A stretch of 64,000 nt of DNA from Holophagaceae bacterium (GCA_016722505.1 JADKJH010000001.1:620001-684000), one strand, 5' to 3'. Numbered from the stretch's first letter, positions 8,918-18,319 are shown. Numbers and translations: made by a program. The notes: a model not told the origin generated them from the letters alone.

Positions 8918-9876
8918 ATGAGGTGGAAGAAGCTCGGCAAGATATTCGACCCAACGCAGCACAAACTGCAGAATAACTGCGTGCAGTTCGCGCAATCACC
9001 GCAAGCTTTGGTGTTCGATGATTTCGTGCGCATTTATTTCTCTACTCGCGCAGCGGATAAGAACAATGGGAAATACTTGAGCCATATCGCCTTTGTTGAT
9101 ATGCAAAAAACCTGCGAGATGTAATCCACGTATCCAATCAGACGGTCATTCCACTCGGCGGACTCGGCTGCTTCGATGAGCATGGCATTTTCCCGATGAG
9201 CGTCATGCGTCATGGCGCCGCGGTGTATGGTTACACCTGCGGATGGAACCGGCGGGTATCCGTCTCGGTGGATACAGCCATCGGCTTGGCCATCAGCCAC
9301 GACAATGGCCTTACCTTCCAACGCATCGGCGACGGGCCGGTATTGGCAGCATCGCTGCATGAGCCTTGTTTGGTTGGTGATGGCTTTGTGAGAGTCATCG
9401 GCGGCCTCTTCCATATGTGGTACATCTTCGGTACGGGCTGGAAAAAGTTTTCACCAGATGCGCCACCAGATCGCACTTACAAGATTGGCCATGCGGTATC
9501 CAAGGACGGCATCAACTGGGTGAAGGAGGAAGCGCGGCAGATTATTGCCGACCGTCTAGGCGCGGATGAAAGCCAGGCTCTACCCACGGTGATTGATATC
9601 GAGGGCCGCTACCACATGTTCTTCTGCTACCGCCAATCGTTTGATTTCCGTAGTGGCAGTGATCGCAGTTATCGCATCGGCCATGCTTGGTCAGATGATC
9701 TGGCAAATTGGACTCGGGACGACGATGATCTACGGCTCGACCCCACACCCGGAGACTGGGATTCGGATATGTTGTGCTATCCGCACGTCTTCAAGTGCGA
9801 TGGGAAGGTTTACTTGCTTTACAACGGCAACGAGTTCGGACGCTACGGCTTTGGTCTCGCCGAGTTGGAAACATGA
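8918..9876 (+). pseudogene. Five-bladed beta-propeller glycosidase-like protein, copy 2, frameshifted
   Basis: A tandem paralogue of the preceding gene: MRWKKLGKIFDPTQH aligns with MFKWKKLGKVFTPQQ, and the same blade motifs follow (IPLGGLGCFDEHGIFPMSV, YTCGWNRRVS, MWYIFGTGW, YHMFFCYRQSF). The first frame stops at 9122-9124 (TAA), but coding resumes one base back from the A6 run at 9105-9110, reading NLRDVIHVSNQTVIPLGG and continuing to the stop at 9874-9876. One A missing from the run explains the break; reading intact A7 would restore a protein of about 319 residues. It could be an assembly error, a pseudogene, or slippage-dependent expression. It ends in an ATGA overlap with the next gene. 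Confidence 0.75.
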
Positions 9877-10343
9877 GCGAATCGGTCGAATTCCTTTTGA
9901 ACAAGGCTTCCGAGGCGGAGATCAGCGATCACCTTTCGAGCTGTGATACCGATTTCCTTCCGCCATTAAGTAGCCGAGTCGAGATAAATGACTATGCGAA
10001 AAAGATCATGAGTAAAGCAGTGCGGTTCGAGGCATGGTCGGGCGGCATACTGGTCGGTTTGGTGGCAGCATATTGCAACGACCAACAGAAGCGCATCGCC
10101 TACATCACCAGTGTCAGCGTGTTGAAGGCGTGGATGGGAAAAGGCATCGCTGCGGGTTTGATGGAGCTTTGCATCGAACACATGAAGGTATTGGGCATGC
10201 GGCAGATCAGTCTGGAGGTTGCGGAGGACAACACATCCGCCGTCAAGCTATATGAAAAGAGTGGCTTCCTCGTGTGCAAGGTGAATGCACCATTCGTTAC
10301 TATGGATCTGCCTTTGGAAAACGGGGACGAGCATGAACCGTGA
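9873..10343 (+). CDS. GNAT family N-acetyltransferase
   Basis: 156 residues. The GNAT core is clear: YITSVSVLKAWMGKGIAAGLME (beta4 and the pyrophosphate-binding loop with the K-G-I-A signature) and EVAEDNTSAVKLYEKSGF (beta5-alpha4), the classic RimI-like ending. The start overlaps the previous stop by 4 nt (ATGA). In a cluster containing dTDP-sugar aminotransferase genes, the likely job is N-acetylation of the amino group of the deoxyaminosugar, as in Qui4NAc or Fuc3NAc pathways; this follows from context only. The gene overlaps the next methyltransferase gene by 11 nt. Confidence 0.85.
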   Translation: MSESVEFLLNKASEAEISDHLSSCDTDFLPPLSSRVEINDYAKKIMSKAVRFEAWSGGILVGLVAAYCNDQQKRIAYITSVSVLKAWMGKGIAAGLMELCIEHMKVLGMRQISLEVAEDNTSAVKLYEKSGFLVCKVNAPFVTMDLPLENGDEHEP

Positions 10344-11097
10344 GCGTGACTACAACGTCGAATTGGAAGATACAGACGATCACAAATACGCCTACAGTTT
10401 CGACTTCGACGTGATGCATCCCTTCATGATCAGATCCTTCGAGCCCTTCTTCAACAAGGGCAGCTTGCTCGAACTAGGAAGCTTCAAAGGGGACTTCACC
10501 AAAAAATTCTTGCCTTATTTCGAGGATGTCACCTGCGTGGAAGCGTCGGATATCGCCATCTCCGAAGCGAAACAAAAGCTGGGCGGCAAGGTTGAGTTCG
10601 TCCACTCACGCTTCGAGAACTTATCCTTGCCCAAGCGGTATGACAACATCGTCCTGACTCATGTGCTGGAACACCTGGATGATCCCGTGTTGGTGCTGAA
10701 ACGCATCAACGACGAATGGTTGGCCGAGGGAGGCAGGTTGTTCCTAGTGTGCCCCAACGCGAATGCGCCTTCTCGGCAGATCGCCGTAAAGATGGGATTG
10801 ATCCCGCATAATACGGCAGTCACACCGGCCGAGGCTGAGCATGGGCACTGCCGCACTTACACCATGGACACATTGGAGCGGGATGCTATGGCTGCGGGAT
10901 TGAATGTGATTCATCGCTCCGGCATTTTCTTCAAGGCCCTTGCAAACTTCCAATGGGACCGGTTGCTGCAAACGGACATCATCTCCAAGGAATACATGGA
11001 AGGGTGCTACAAGCTTGGCCAGCAGTACCCGGATCTGTGTTCGAGCATCTTCCTGATGTGTGGACGCGGCGGAAACGCAATTAGCGATTGCCGCTAA
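10333..11097 (+). CDS. Class I SAM-dependent methyltransferase
   Basis: 254 residues beginning MNRERDYNVELEDTDDHKYAYSFD. Motif I is LLELGSFKGDFTKKF, the acidic residue of motif II is in CVEASD, and motif IV is IVLTHVLEHLDDPV. The tail (GCYKLGQQYPDLCSSIFL) is typical of Methyltransf_23 proteins found in O-antigen clusters. ATG 10333 overlaps the GNAT gene by 11 nt, which argues for translational coupling. Probably methylates the same sugar that is aminated and acetylated by its neighbours; the substrate is unknown. Confidence 0.88.
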   Translation: MNRERDYNVELEDTDDHKYAYSFDFDVMHPFMIRSFEPFFNKGSLLELGSFKGDFTKKFLPYFEDVTCVEASDIAISEAKQKLGGKVEFVHSRFENLSLPKRYDNIVLTHVLEHLDDPVLVLKRINDEWLAEGGRLFLVCPNANAPSRQIAVKMGLIPHNTAVTPAEAEHGHCRTYTMDTLERDAMAAGLNVIHRSGIFFKALANFQWDRLLQTDIISKEYMEGCYKLGQQYPDLCSSIFLMCGRGGNAISDCR

Positions 11098-12627
11098 ATG
11101 TCCCTCAAAGGCAACATCTTCGCCAATTACGTGAGCCAATTCTACGTCACGCTGCTTGGCATCATCATGGTGCCTCTGTACATCAAGCACATGGGCACAG
11201 AGGCCTATGGGCTTGTCGGGTTCTACGCGATGCTGCAAGCATGGTTCCTCTTGCTGGATATGGGCTTAACACCTACGATGGCACGCGAGACAGCCCGCTT
11301 CCGTGGTGGCGCAACCACTGTTTTGAGCTATCGCCGCTTGGTGCGTGCGCTGGAGGGAGTGTTTTTGGTTGTGGCGCTGGCAGGTGGCGCTGCATTGTTT
11401 GCTGCGTCCCGTTATATCGCTCATGACTGGTTGCGTGCGTCGCACCTGCCTGTTGCCGAGGTGCAGACAGCCATTGAGCTGATGGCGGTGATAATTGCCT
11501 TGCGGTGGATGTGCGGGCTGTATAGCGGCGCGATCAGTGGTTCGGAACGATTGGTTTGGTTGGGTGGCTACAACATTGTGATTGCGTCATTGCGCTTTGT
11601 TGCTGTGTTGCCTGTATTGATGTTTGTAGGTGTGACACCGACGATCTTTTTCAGCTTTCAGCTCGGAGTAGCGGTGATCGAAATTGCAGGCCTGATTATC
11701 TATGCTTATCAACTATTGCCCGGAATTCCCTCAGAACAGCAACTGCCGTGGGACTGGACTCCGCTCAAACCTGTGCTCAAGTTTTCACTTAGCATTGCCT
11801 TCACCAGTTCGCTATGGGTGCTGGTAACACAAACGGACAAGTTGGTACTGTCAAAACTGCTTCCATTACAGGATTACGCTTACTTCATCCTGGCAGTGCT
11901 TGTGGCTAGCGGGATTGGACTCATCAGCGCCCCCATCAGCAGCGCGTTGCTGCCAAGGATGGTCAAGTTGAATGCCGAAGGCGATGAAGCCGGTGTGATT
12001 CGCCTCTACCGCAACGCCACGCAATTGGTGTGCATAATTGCCATCCCCGCCACGCTGGTGCTGGCTTTCTTTGCTGAGCAAATTTTATGGGCCTGGACGG
12101 GTGATGCTGAAATTGCTCGGAAAGCCGCGCCTATACTAATGCTCTATGCACTAGGTAATGGAATGCTTGCTATAGGAAGTCTCGCTTATTGCCTGCAATT
12201 TGCCAAAGGCGATTTAAGGTTACACCTTATCGAAACTCCTTTATTTTTGGCTATATTTTTACCGGGATTGCTCTGGTCAGTTGGGAAGTATGGCATCAAC
12301 GGTGCGGGTTATGCGTGGCTAGGTACAATGGCTATTTTCTTTGTGTTTTGGTTACCAATAATTCACCATAGGTTTTTTAAGGGTCAACATATCTCATGGA
12401 TAGTGCATGATGTTGGATTCTTGTTGGGCTTGAGCTTGTGTACCGTTTCCCTTGGCTATACTTTAATGTTGGCCACTAATAGCAGGATTAGTCAGTCAGG
12501 AGAAAGATTACCGATGACCTTGATGATTCTTCTACTTGGCGCAGTTACGGTGGCAGTATCTGCCATGGGGTCGAGGTTGGGTAGAGAAACAATCCACCAC
12601 AAATGGCAACTATACTTTCATGAATAA
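11098..12627 (+). CDS. Oligosaccharide flippase family membrane protein (Wzx-type)
   Basis: 509 residues with about 12-14 hydrophobic helices, starting MSLKGNIFANYVSQFYVTLL, the usual opening of polysaccharide-biosynthesis (MVF/MATE-like) flippases; LYIKHMGTEAYGLVGFYAML is also typical of this family. It moves undecaprenyl-linked O-units across the inner membrane. The ATG follows directly on the TAA of the upstream methyltransferase. Composition becomes visibly more AT-rich in the last third (from about 12100), continuing into the next two genes. No wzy polymerase is recognisable in the window. Confidence 0.92.
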   Translation: MSLKGNIFANYVSQFYVTLLGIIMVPLYIKHMGTEAYGLVGFYAMLQAWFLLLDMGLTPTMARETARFRGGATTVLSYRRLVRALEGVFLVVALAGGAALFAASRYIAHDWLRASHLPVAEVQTAIELMAVIIALRWMCGLYSGAISGSERLVWLGGYNIVIASLRFVAVLPVLMFVGVTPTIFFSFQLGVAVIEIAGLIIYAYQLLPGIPSEQQLPWDWTPLKPVLKFSLSIAFTSSLWVLVTQTDKLVLSKLLPLQDYAYFILAVLVASGIGLISAPISSALLPRMVKLNAEGDEAGVIRLYRNATQLVCIIAIPATLVLAFFAEQILWAWTGDAEIARKAAPILMLYALGNGMLAIGSLAYCLQFAKGDLRLHLIETPLFLAIFLPGLLWSVGKYGINGAGYAWLGTMAIFFVFWLPIIHHRFFKGQHISWIVHDVGFLLGLSLCTVSLGYTLMLATNSRISQSGERLPMTLMILLLGAVTVAVSAMGSRLGRETIHHKWQLYFHE

Positions 12628-12644
12628 TCGAACCGGGTAGAGAG

Positions 12645-13826
12645 ATGCAGAATATGACTAATAAATTTGCTGATAATAAAAACATAGGCGGAGTCATTAC
12701 CGCTCGTGGCAACTGGTTATCCAGCCTAAATTGGCAGTTCGATTTCTACCAAAACTCCAATAGAAAGAAACGTGTAGATTCTGAATTTGAATGGGGATGG
12801 TTTGAACGCTACCCCAAAGGGATCAGTAGGATTGCCAAACATATGCTTTCCAAGGTGCTCCAGCGAATGCCGATGCGAATTCCTAGTGGGGTATCTCAAG
12901 AATGGGTCAACAAGCATGCAACCTTATTATGGGAGGCGAGGGAATTACTTGAGGATGGGCTAAGCAAGCTTCTGTTCGACAGCATGTTGATCCTTAGGTG
13001 CTCTAGCTACAGCCAATTCTATTTCCCACGCATAAATTTTGAAGATTTTGTGTCATTAATAAATGAAGAACCTTTCCTTTCAAAGGACCTACCTCTCGAT
13101 TACATTGGTTTACCTCTTCGGGTGTTTAATCTGGAATTAAATCATCAACATCAAATATCGCCGCTTAAGGTAATATCGACCAAAACACAAATCCATCTAT
13201 TAAATAGTTATCGGCAATATTTTATTCAACGGGATTCGGTTGACTTGACTCCCGTTGCAGGTGATGTCGTGCTGGACTGCGGTGCTTGTATTGGCGAAAT
13301 TTCAGTGCTGATTGCTGGACTTGTAGGCATACAGGGCGAAGTGCATTTGTTTGACCCAGTGCCACTGCATGCTCGCTACTGCCAATTGCAAGCATCACTG
13401 AATCCGAAAATTTCGCATGTTCTTCATATCAATGTGCTGGCCGTTGGCGATACTTCTCAGGAGGTGGTTGGATCCCAAGATGATGCAACCTCAATTACAC
13501 CCGGTGGGTTATGCATTGATTCGTTCTCAACGACGACGCTCGATGATTATGTTTCCAACAAAAAACTTTCGCGCGTCAACGTAATTAAGATGGATATTGA
13601 GGGCGCTGAGATGGCAGCCCTTGAAGGCGCGTCTCAAGTAATAAGAGAATTCAAGCCTCGGTTAGCCATTTCGGCCTATCACAAACCTGAGGACCTCTGG
13701 GAGATTCCCCATAAGCTGAAGGAACAAAACAGTGACTATAGGCTTTTCTTTGGCCATCATAGTCCAGTTTCATGGGAATCTGTTTACTATGCATCCTCAG
13801 GTAGCATTGGTGCCCGCACCAAATGA
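12645..13826 (+). CDS. FkbM-family methyltransferase
   Basis: 393 residues. The N-terminal 190 residues are not recognised; the C-terminal half is an FkbM domain: VVLDCGACIGEISVL (motif I), VHLFDPVP, then VIKMDIEGAEMAALEGA and LAISAYHKPEDLWEIPHKL, the last closely parallel to the FkbM gene at 2700-3875. Alternative start ATG 12654 is 3 codons in. The gene is AT-rich relative to the window. It converges on the glycosyltransferase gene with only 2 nt between the stops and no terminator hairpin. Likely role: O-methylation in the glycan pathway. Confidence 0.85.
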   Translation: MQNMTNKFADNKNIGGVITARGNWLSSLNWQFDFYQNSNRKKRVDSEFEWGWFERYPKGISRIAKHMLSKVLQRMPMRIPSGVSQEWVNKHATLLWEARELLEDGLSKLLFDSMLILRCSSYSQFYFPRINFEDFVSLINEEPFLSKDLPLDYIGLPLRVFNLELNHQHQISPLKVISTKTQIHLLNSYRQYFIQRDSVDLTPVAGDVVLDCGACIGEISVLIAGLVGIQGEVHLFDPVPLHARYCQLQASLNPKISHVLHINVLAVGDTSQEVVGSQDDATSITPGGLCIDSFSTTTLDDYVSNKKLSRVNVIKMDIEGAEMAALEGASQVIREFKPRLAISAYHKPEDLWEIPHKLKEQNSDYRLFFGHHSPVSWESVYYASSGSIGARTK

Positions 13827-13828
13827 GG

Positions 13829-14737
13829 TTAACGCTTGGGATATTGAACTTCACGTGGAGGCCTAAGCATTGCATAAACGTGTCGGTATCGCCAAAAATC
13901 AAACAATGTGCTCAACCGGAAGGTTGTCCATAGAACCTTTAAGAAAAGAAGGCAAGTTCTCCATGCCATATTTTTTACAGAAGATATAAATGATACAAAA
14001 GCGGCTGTAGATATTTCTCGTTTATATTCTGGATATTTTTTTGTAAAATATAAAAGTGATTTTTGAAAATTGTCTCGTGGATCATTTGGAGTATTCCCAA
14101 CCCTATATACCCCAAAAGGATACGAGCCCACGAAACCAGCAACGCCCGATCCGATTCGCTCCACTTGAGCAAAGAAATCCAGCACTGGGAATTCTGGAAG
14201 ATCAAAATCACGAGCAGGACGTCTATACATCATTGAGCCATGCATGCCAATGGTCCCGAACCGCAAAAGATCAATACGACCACAACCACCTTTGGGTAAC
14301 TTGTCAATTTGAATCAAATCTTCTGCCATGACTCCAGATATATCATTTAAATAATACATACGGTGCCATACGATATTATATTTAGAGTTATTGTCTAAGA
14401 AATCAGCTAAAGCCTGCAGTTTACCAGGTAGTGCATAGTCATCACCATCTAGATGGGCAACATATTTCCCCCGCGCTAAGGCATGAGTATCAATATAATT
14501 CTTTGAGCCTCCGGTATTTGCCACTTGAATATTTATTTTGACAATTTGTGGATATTTTTCTAAATATTCCAACAGAATAATTCGAGTTCCATCTCCGGAA
14601 TGATCATCCCCTACTATAATTTCAAAATCAAAATCGGTTTCTTGATCAATCAAACTTTGTAAACATTGTCGAATATATTTTTCTTGATTATAGGTAATCA
14701 CGCACACTGAAACTTTTGGATTATGTAAATTTTCCAT
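13829..14737 (-). CDS. Family 2 glycosyltransferase
   Basis: 302 residues of GT-A fold: VSVCVITYNQEKYIRQCLQS at the N-terminus, EIIVGDDHSGDGT, and the DxD-type HLDGDDYALP that binds the nucleotide sugar and metal. The C-terminal 60 residues are basic and hydrophobic (CLLFLKVLWTTFRLS) and may touch the membrane. ATG 14737 starts MENLHNPKVSV just ahead of the conserved strand; an upstream in-frame start adds 14 residues with no family signal. It is the only clear glycosyltransferase in the window, so the rest of the assembly genes probably lie to the left of base 1. Low GC compared with flanking genes. Confidence 0.92.
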   Translation of the reverse strand: MENLHNPKVSVCVITYNQEKYIRQCLQSLIDQETDFDFEIIVGDDHSGDGTRIILLEYLEKYPQIVKINIQVANTGGSKNYIDTHALARGKYVAHLDGDDYALPGKLQALADFLDNNSKYNIVWHRMYYLNDISGVMAEDLIQIDKLPKGGCGRIDLLRFGTIGMHGSMMYRRPARDFDLPEFPVLDFFAQVERIGSGVAGFVGSYPFGVYRVGNTPNDPRDNFQKSLLYFTKKYPEYKREISTAAFVSFISSVKNMAWRTCLLFLKVLWTTFRLSTLFDFWRYRHVYAMLRPPREVQYPKR

Positions 14738-14750
14738 AACAGATAGCCGC

Positions 14751-14779
14751 TTTAGATATTTAGGTTGACAGAGAGTCAA
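14751..14779 (-). promoter_or_regulatory. Candidate sigma70-type promoter for the glycosyltransferase gene
   Basis: On the minus strand, TTGACT (14779-14774) and TCTAAA (14756-14751) are separated by 17 nt. The predicted transcript would start only about 7 nt before the ATG at 14737, so translation would be nearly leaderless; the match may be chance in an AT-rich gap. Confidence 0.3.
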
Positions 14780-14829
14780 GATTTGTCTGTAATCCGACCC
14801 AGAAGATAATAAACAGGGGCTTTATTGAT

Positions 14830-15918
14830 TTATATTCCACGGCGCTGGATCAATTCCCTGAGTTCCAACACATGGGCATATGCATTATCAAGATGGTCAA
14901 TAGTGATGCATTCATGAGCTTTAATTGCCCTTGTCAATCGGTCTTCATTGAACAATTCCCGGCAGGAGATCTGGCCTCTTTGCAACGGGACGGCCAGATA
15001 GTAGTCTTCGGCTGTAAGGATGTGCCCTTCGGGAAGGTCCTGTTTGGCGTAGACGCCTCGCACCAGCGCGTCGAGGTATTTCACTTCGCGGTCGGGGGGA
15101 ATGCGTTTCTGGGTGCCGGGCGCACCGCACATCTCTCTGGCTTTGAGGAACCCCTTGAACCATGTATCCACCTGTTCCGGTGTGGAACAGTAGGAAGAGG
15201 GCTTCGGAAAACCCTCGGTCTCAATATCAATATGCCGTTCAAAGGTCCGCGCGCCTTTGGCATAAGCCATCATGACGCTTGAAATCCAGTCCTGGTGTTC
15301 GTGGGTTGAGAAACCGATGGTCAGGCCTGGATAGCGATTTCTCAGGAAATCAATTTGGTTGAGTTCAAGCTCCCCATCCTCTGTGGGGTAGAGCGAGACG
15401 CAGTGGTTGAGGGCCAAAGGGATGTCTCGCCGGGTGAAGAAGGTGACCAGATCATCCAGATCCTTAAGGGTGGATCCGCCTGTGGAGGCAATGACGGGGA
15501 GACGCGTTTTGGCGATCTTCTCTATCAGGACCCAATCGTTCAAATCTGAACTGGCAAGTTTGATGATCTCAATACCAAGTTCCAAACAAAGATCCACGGA
15601 AGCTTCATCGAAGGGCGTGGCCATGGGTAGGCATCCCCCCCTCCGGACTTCATCGCACATGTTGGCGTACGCATCTGCATCAAGGCGGGTGTCGAGGATC
15701 TTTTTGATGTACCGGATATCGGAACGATCCCGGAAATCCCTATGGATGAATTGCTCCACGTCCCGTAGCTGGAGTTTGATGGCGGCCCGGACACTGTTGT
15801 AGCGGACGACCCGGGTGAATTCCCGGATGATCTGGATCCCACGGTCCAAGCTTCCCCAATGGTTATTGGCCAGTTCCAGGACGAAAAGCTCATCGAAGAT
15901 ATTGCGATTGATGGTCAT
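14830..15918 (-). CDS. NeuB-family N-acetylneuraminate/nonulosonate synthase-like protein
   Basis: 362 residues. The N-terminal TIM-barrel domain has LFVLELANNHWGSLDRG, AAIKLQLRD, MATPFDEASVDL and IIKLASSDLNDW, then ASTGGSTLKDL, all hallmarks of NeuB/SpsE/LegI condensing enzymes. The C-terminal 70 residues (VRGVYAKQDLPEGHILTAED) form the antifreeze-like SAF domain. These enzymes condense PEP with a 6-carbon sugar such as ManNAc, giving a nine-carbon acid. The region HCVSLYPTEDGELELNQI matches the family. No neuA cytidylyltransferase or neuC epimerase is present in the window, so the product is undefined. A purine-rich AGGGG lies about 6 nt before ATG 15918. Confidence 0.9.
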   Translation of the reverse strand: MTINRNIFDELFVLELANNHWGSLDRGIQIIREFTRVVRYNSVRAAIKLQLRDVEQFIHRDFRDRSDIRYIKKILDTRLDADAYANMCDEVRRGGCLPMATPFDEASVDLCLELGIEIIKLASSDLNDWVLIEKIAKTRLPVIASTGGSTLKDLDDLVTFFTRRDIPLALNHCVSLYPTEDGELELNQIDFLRNRYPGLTIGFSTHEHQDWISSVMMAYAKGARTFERHIDIETEGFPKPSSYCSTPEQVDTWFKGFLKAREMCGAPGTQKRIPPDREVKYLDALVRGVYAKQDLPEGHILTAEDYYLAVPLQRGQISCRELFNEDRLTRAIKAHECITIDHLDNAYAHVLELRELIQRRGI

Positions 15919-16021
15919 GTCTGCCCCTGCTCCATTCTTGAAACTTCAGAGAAATAATTTAATCAAGACCAGCGGAGATTCATCTTGCAAATTAGCAGTG
16001 TGCGCGGGGAAATTCGAATGA

Positions 16022-18319
16022 CTACAGGATCTCTGGGGATAATTTTCTATGTGAGCTGGATACTTGCATAGCACTTTTGCGATTTAGATCTCTATACGGT
16101 TTATTATTCTCATACAAAACGAGACGGACTTTAAGATCCTCAACCAGGGGCGGCTCTACCCCGCTGGTTTTACTTATCGCTTCTTGAATTATTGATTGGG
16201 CCTCTGAATATCTTCCAACCTCGGCCAATGCCGCTGCCAGCGCATCTAGGATCTGCGGCGGACGATTAGGATTTGAAGAAAGAGCTGCTTCGGCCCATTT
16301 GAGAGATTCTGCGCCATTTCGGATATTTGGATCGGGGCTGGTTGATAGAACCCAGCTCAGACGGAACATGGATTGAACGTCATCGGGTTTCATTCTTAAC
16401 GCCTCCCTAAGGGGAGGGATGGCTTGGGAATCTTTTTGATATTGCCAGTAGATCCACCCCTGAAGAGAAGTCCAGCCGGCCGGTCTCTCAGCCAATTGCA
16501 GGGCCTTTTTAAAGGCGTCGGCCGCCGCAGCCTCTTCTCCAGACTCCAGATATGAAATGGCTATTCCCCAGTGGTATTTGAACTCTCCGGGGTTGATTTT
16601 GATGGCCTGTTTGAAATTCGATATTGATTTTTTATAATCTTTTTTGATGAAATACACTTCACCCATGCTTGCATAACCAGGTGCATATGTTGGTGAAAGT
16701 TGTACCGATTTTTCAAAACATATCAATGAATCTTCATATGCTTTTTTCTTTACAAGGACTACCCCAAGGTTTCGGATGTATTTAGGGTTTTCTGGATCCA
16801 GATTAACCGCTTTAATCAAATAATCAAGAGAGGTGTCTATTTCTCCCAATTCACTATATATCGAACCCAGATTGGTATAGGCCATTGGAATGCGCGGGGC
16901 TAATTCAATGGCTTTTTTATATTCCACAATTGCAGCATCAAAAAACCCTTCCTTCTTGAGAGCGCTTCCATAATTAAGATGCGCCCTAGGGTTGTTCGGG
17001 ACCTTGCGGACAGTGTCTTCCCATATGTTAAATTGATTGTAGTAATCTACATTTCGAAGATAGGTTAATATTCCCAAACAAGCGATCATCATGGCGATAA
17101 TACCAATGAGCAATACACGGAGCCTGGCCCAAGATATCCATTGTTGTCCTTGAATGGTCTGAATTAAATGATAGCCACTAATGAAAATAAAGGCGATTAC
17201 AGGTGCGAGTGGTAAATACATCCGATGTTCGACCGCTAAATCCGCGATGGGCATGAAGCTGGAGGTGGGTGCCAGAATCATGAAAAAGGCCGCTCCAAAA
17301 AAGCCCACTCCCGGCTTTCGGAACAGGGAGAACACCGTTCCCGCTAAAAGCCCTCCAACCACAATGGCTCCGGGTAGGATCTGGCCCAGTGTATTAGCCG
17401 GAAGCCACCTGTAATCAATACAAAGCGGGTGAGGCCATACCACCAAGCGAAGGTAATGAAGAATGACTCCTAGCTGACTAAGGGCATATTTCCACCACGG
17501 CATTGCCAATCCGAACCCTGCCCATTGATCCCGTCCCTGCGCCTCTATCTGGACCCAGCCAAAACAACACCAGGCAACGAGGAGCCCTAGATAGAGCGGA
17601 CGTCTAATGCGCCAAGCTTCCTTGAATGATCCAGCCATGAACGCCCGATCAAACAACAGGATTAGAATAGGAATTGATACCGCAACTTCTTTGCTCCCTA
17701 GCGCAAGAAGGCAAGATAAAGCTGAAAGCAGGGACCAGCGTATTGGGTAGGGCGAATCCGCCACCCTTATCGCACAATAAAAACTGATCAAGGCAAAGCA
17801 ACCCATCAACGATTCGAAACGTTGCGTAATATATGTGACTGATTCTGTTTGGAGGGGGTGTATTGCCCAGACGGTGGCGATCAACATCGAAAGCAGTGGA
17901 ATACTACTGCCATATTTCCGTTTCAATTTAGGTAGAGAAAGACCTCGATGGACTATGCCAAATAATGCTAGTGTTGATGAAATATGAATAAATAAATTCA
18001 TCAAATGAAAATAAAATGGTTTCCACCCACCCATAGCATAACTAATTGCAAAACTTAGATTAACTATAGGGCGGTTCAGAATATTCATTCTGCCGCCTCT
18101 ATCGATCATGAAAACGTCTTTTAAAGGTAGCAATTTTTGAATGGAGGTATTTTCAAGTATATCGTAAATATCATCATATAGAAAACCACCATATAGACTG
18201 TTTGAATAAACCAGACCTGTGGCCAGGACAACCAGGAGTATTAAAAACCACCGGGAATCCAGCCACCCCTCACTCAGGCTGTTGGCATTGGACGGCGGGG
18301 GCTGTGGTTCATGGATCAT
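16022..18319 (-). CDS. TMTC-like polytopic membrane protein with C-terminal TPR repeats
   Basis: 765 residues. The first 450 have about 10-11 transmembrane helices with the GT-C-like luminal motif FLYDDIYDILENTSIQ (DD near the first loop), QRFESLMG, GSKEVAVSIPILILLFD and AVEHRMYLPLAPV, resembling DUF1736/TMTC protein-O-mannosyltransferase-like proteins. From about 490 on there are eight or nine tetratricopeptide repeats (AHLNYGSALKKEGFFDAAIV, YTNLGSIYSELGEIDTSL, and so on). Start ATG 18319 (MIHEPQPPPS) is chosen; the frame is open to 18520 but that lead is arginine-rich and not family-like. Likely a periplasmic glycan or protein glycosylation factor at the end of the polysaccharide locus. Lower GC than the following operon. 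Confidence 0.8.
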   Translation of the reverse strand: MIHEPQPPPSNANSLSEGWLDSRWFLILLVVLATGLVYSNSLYGGFLYDDIYDILENTSIQKLLPLKDVFMIDRGGRMNILNRPIVNLSFAISYAMGGWKPFYFHLMNLFIHISSTLALFGIVHRGLSLPKLKRKYGSSIPLLSMLIATVWAIHPLQTESVTYITQRFESLMGCFALISFYCAIRVADSPYPIRWSLLSALSCLLALGSKEVAVSIPILILLFDRAFMAGSFKEAWRIRRPLYLGLLVAWCCFGWVQIEAQGRDQWAGFGLAMPWWKYALSQLGVILHYLRLVVWPHPLCIDYRWLPANTLGQILPGAIVVGGLLAGTVFSLFRKPGVGFFGAAFFMILAPTSSFMPIADLAVEHRMYLPLAPVIAFIFISGYHLIQTIQGQQWISWARLRVLLIGIIAMMIACLGILTYLRNVDYYNQFNIWEDTVRKVPNNPRAHLNYGSALKKEGFFDAAIVEYKKAIELAPRIPMAYTNLGSIYSELGEIDTSLDYLIKAVNLDPENPKYIRNLGVVLVKKKAYEDSLICFEKSVQLSPTYAPGYASMGEVYFIKKDYKKSISNFKQAIKINPGEFKYHWGIAISYLESGEEAAAADAFKKALQLAERPAGWTSLQGWIYWQYQKDSQAIPPLREALRMKPDDVQSMFRLSWVLSTSPDPNIRNGAESLKWAEAALSSNPNRPPQILDALAAALAEVGRYSEAQSIIQEAISKTSGVEPPLVEDLKVRLVLYENNKPYRDLNRKSAMQVSSSHRKLSPEIL

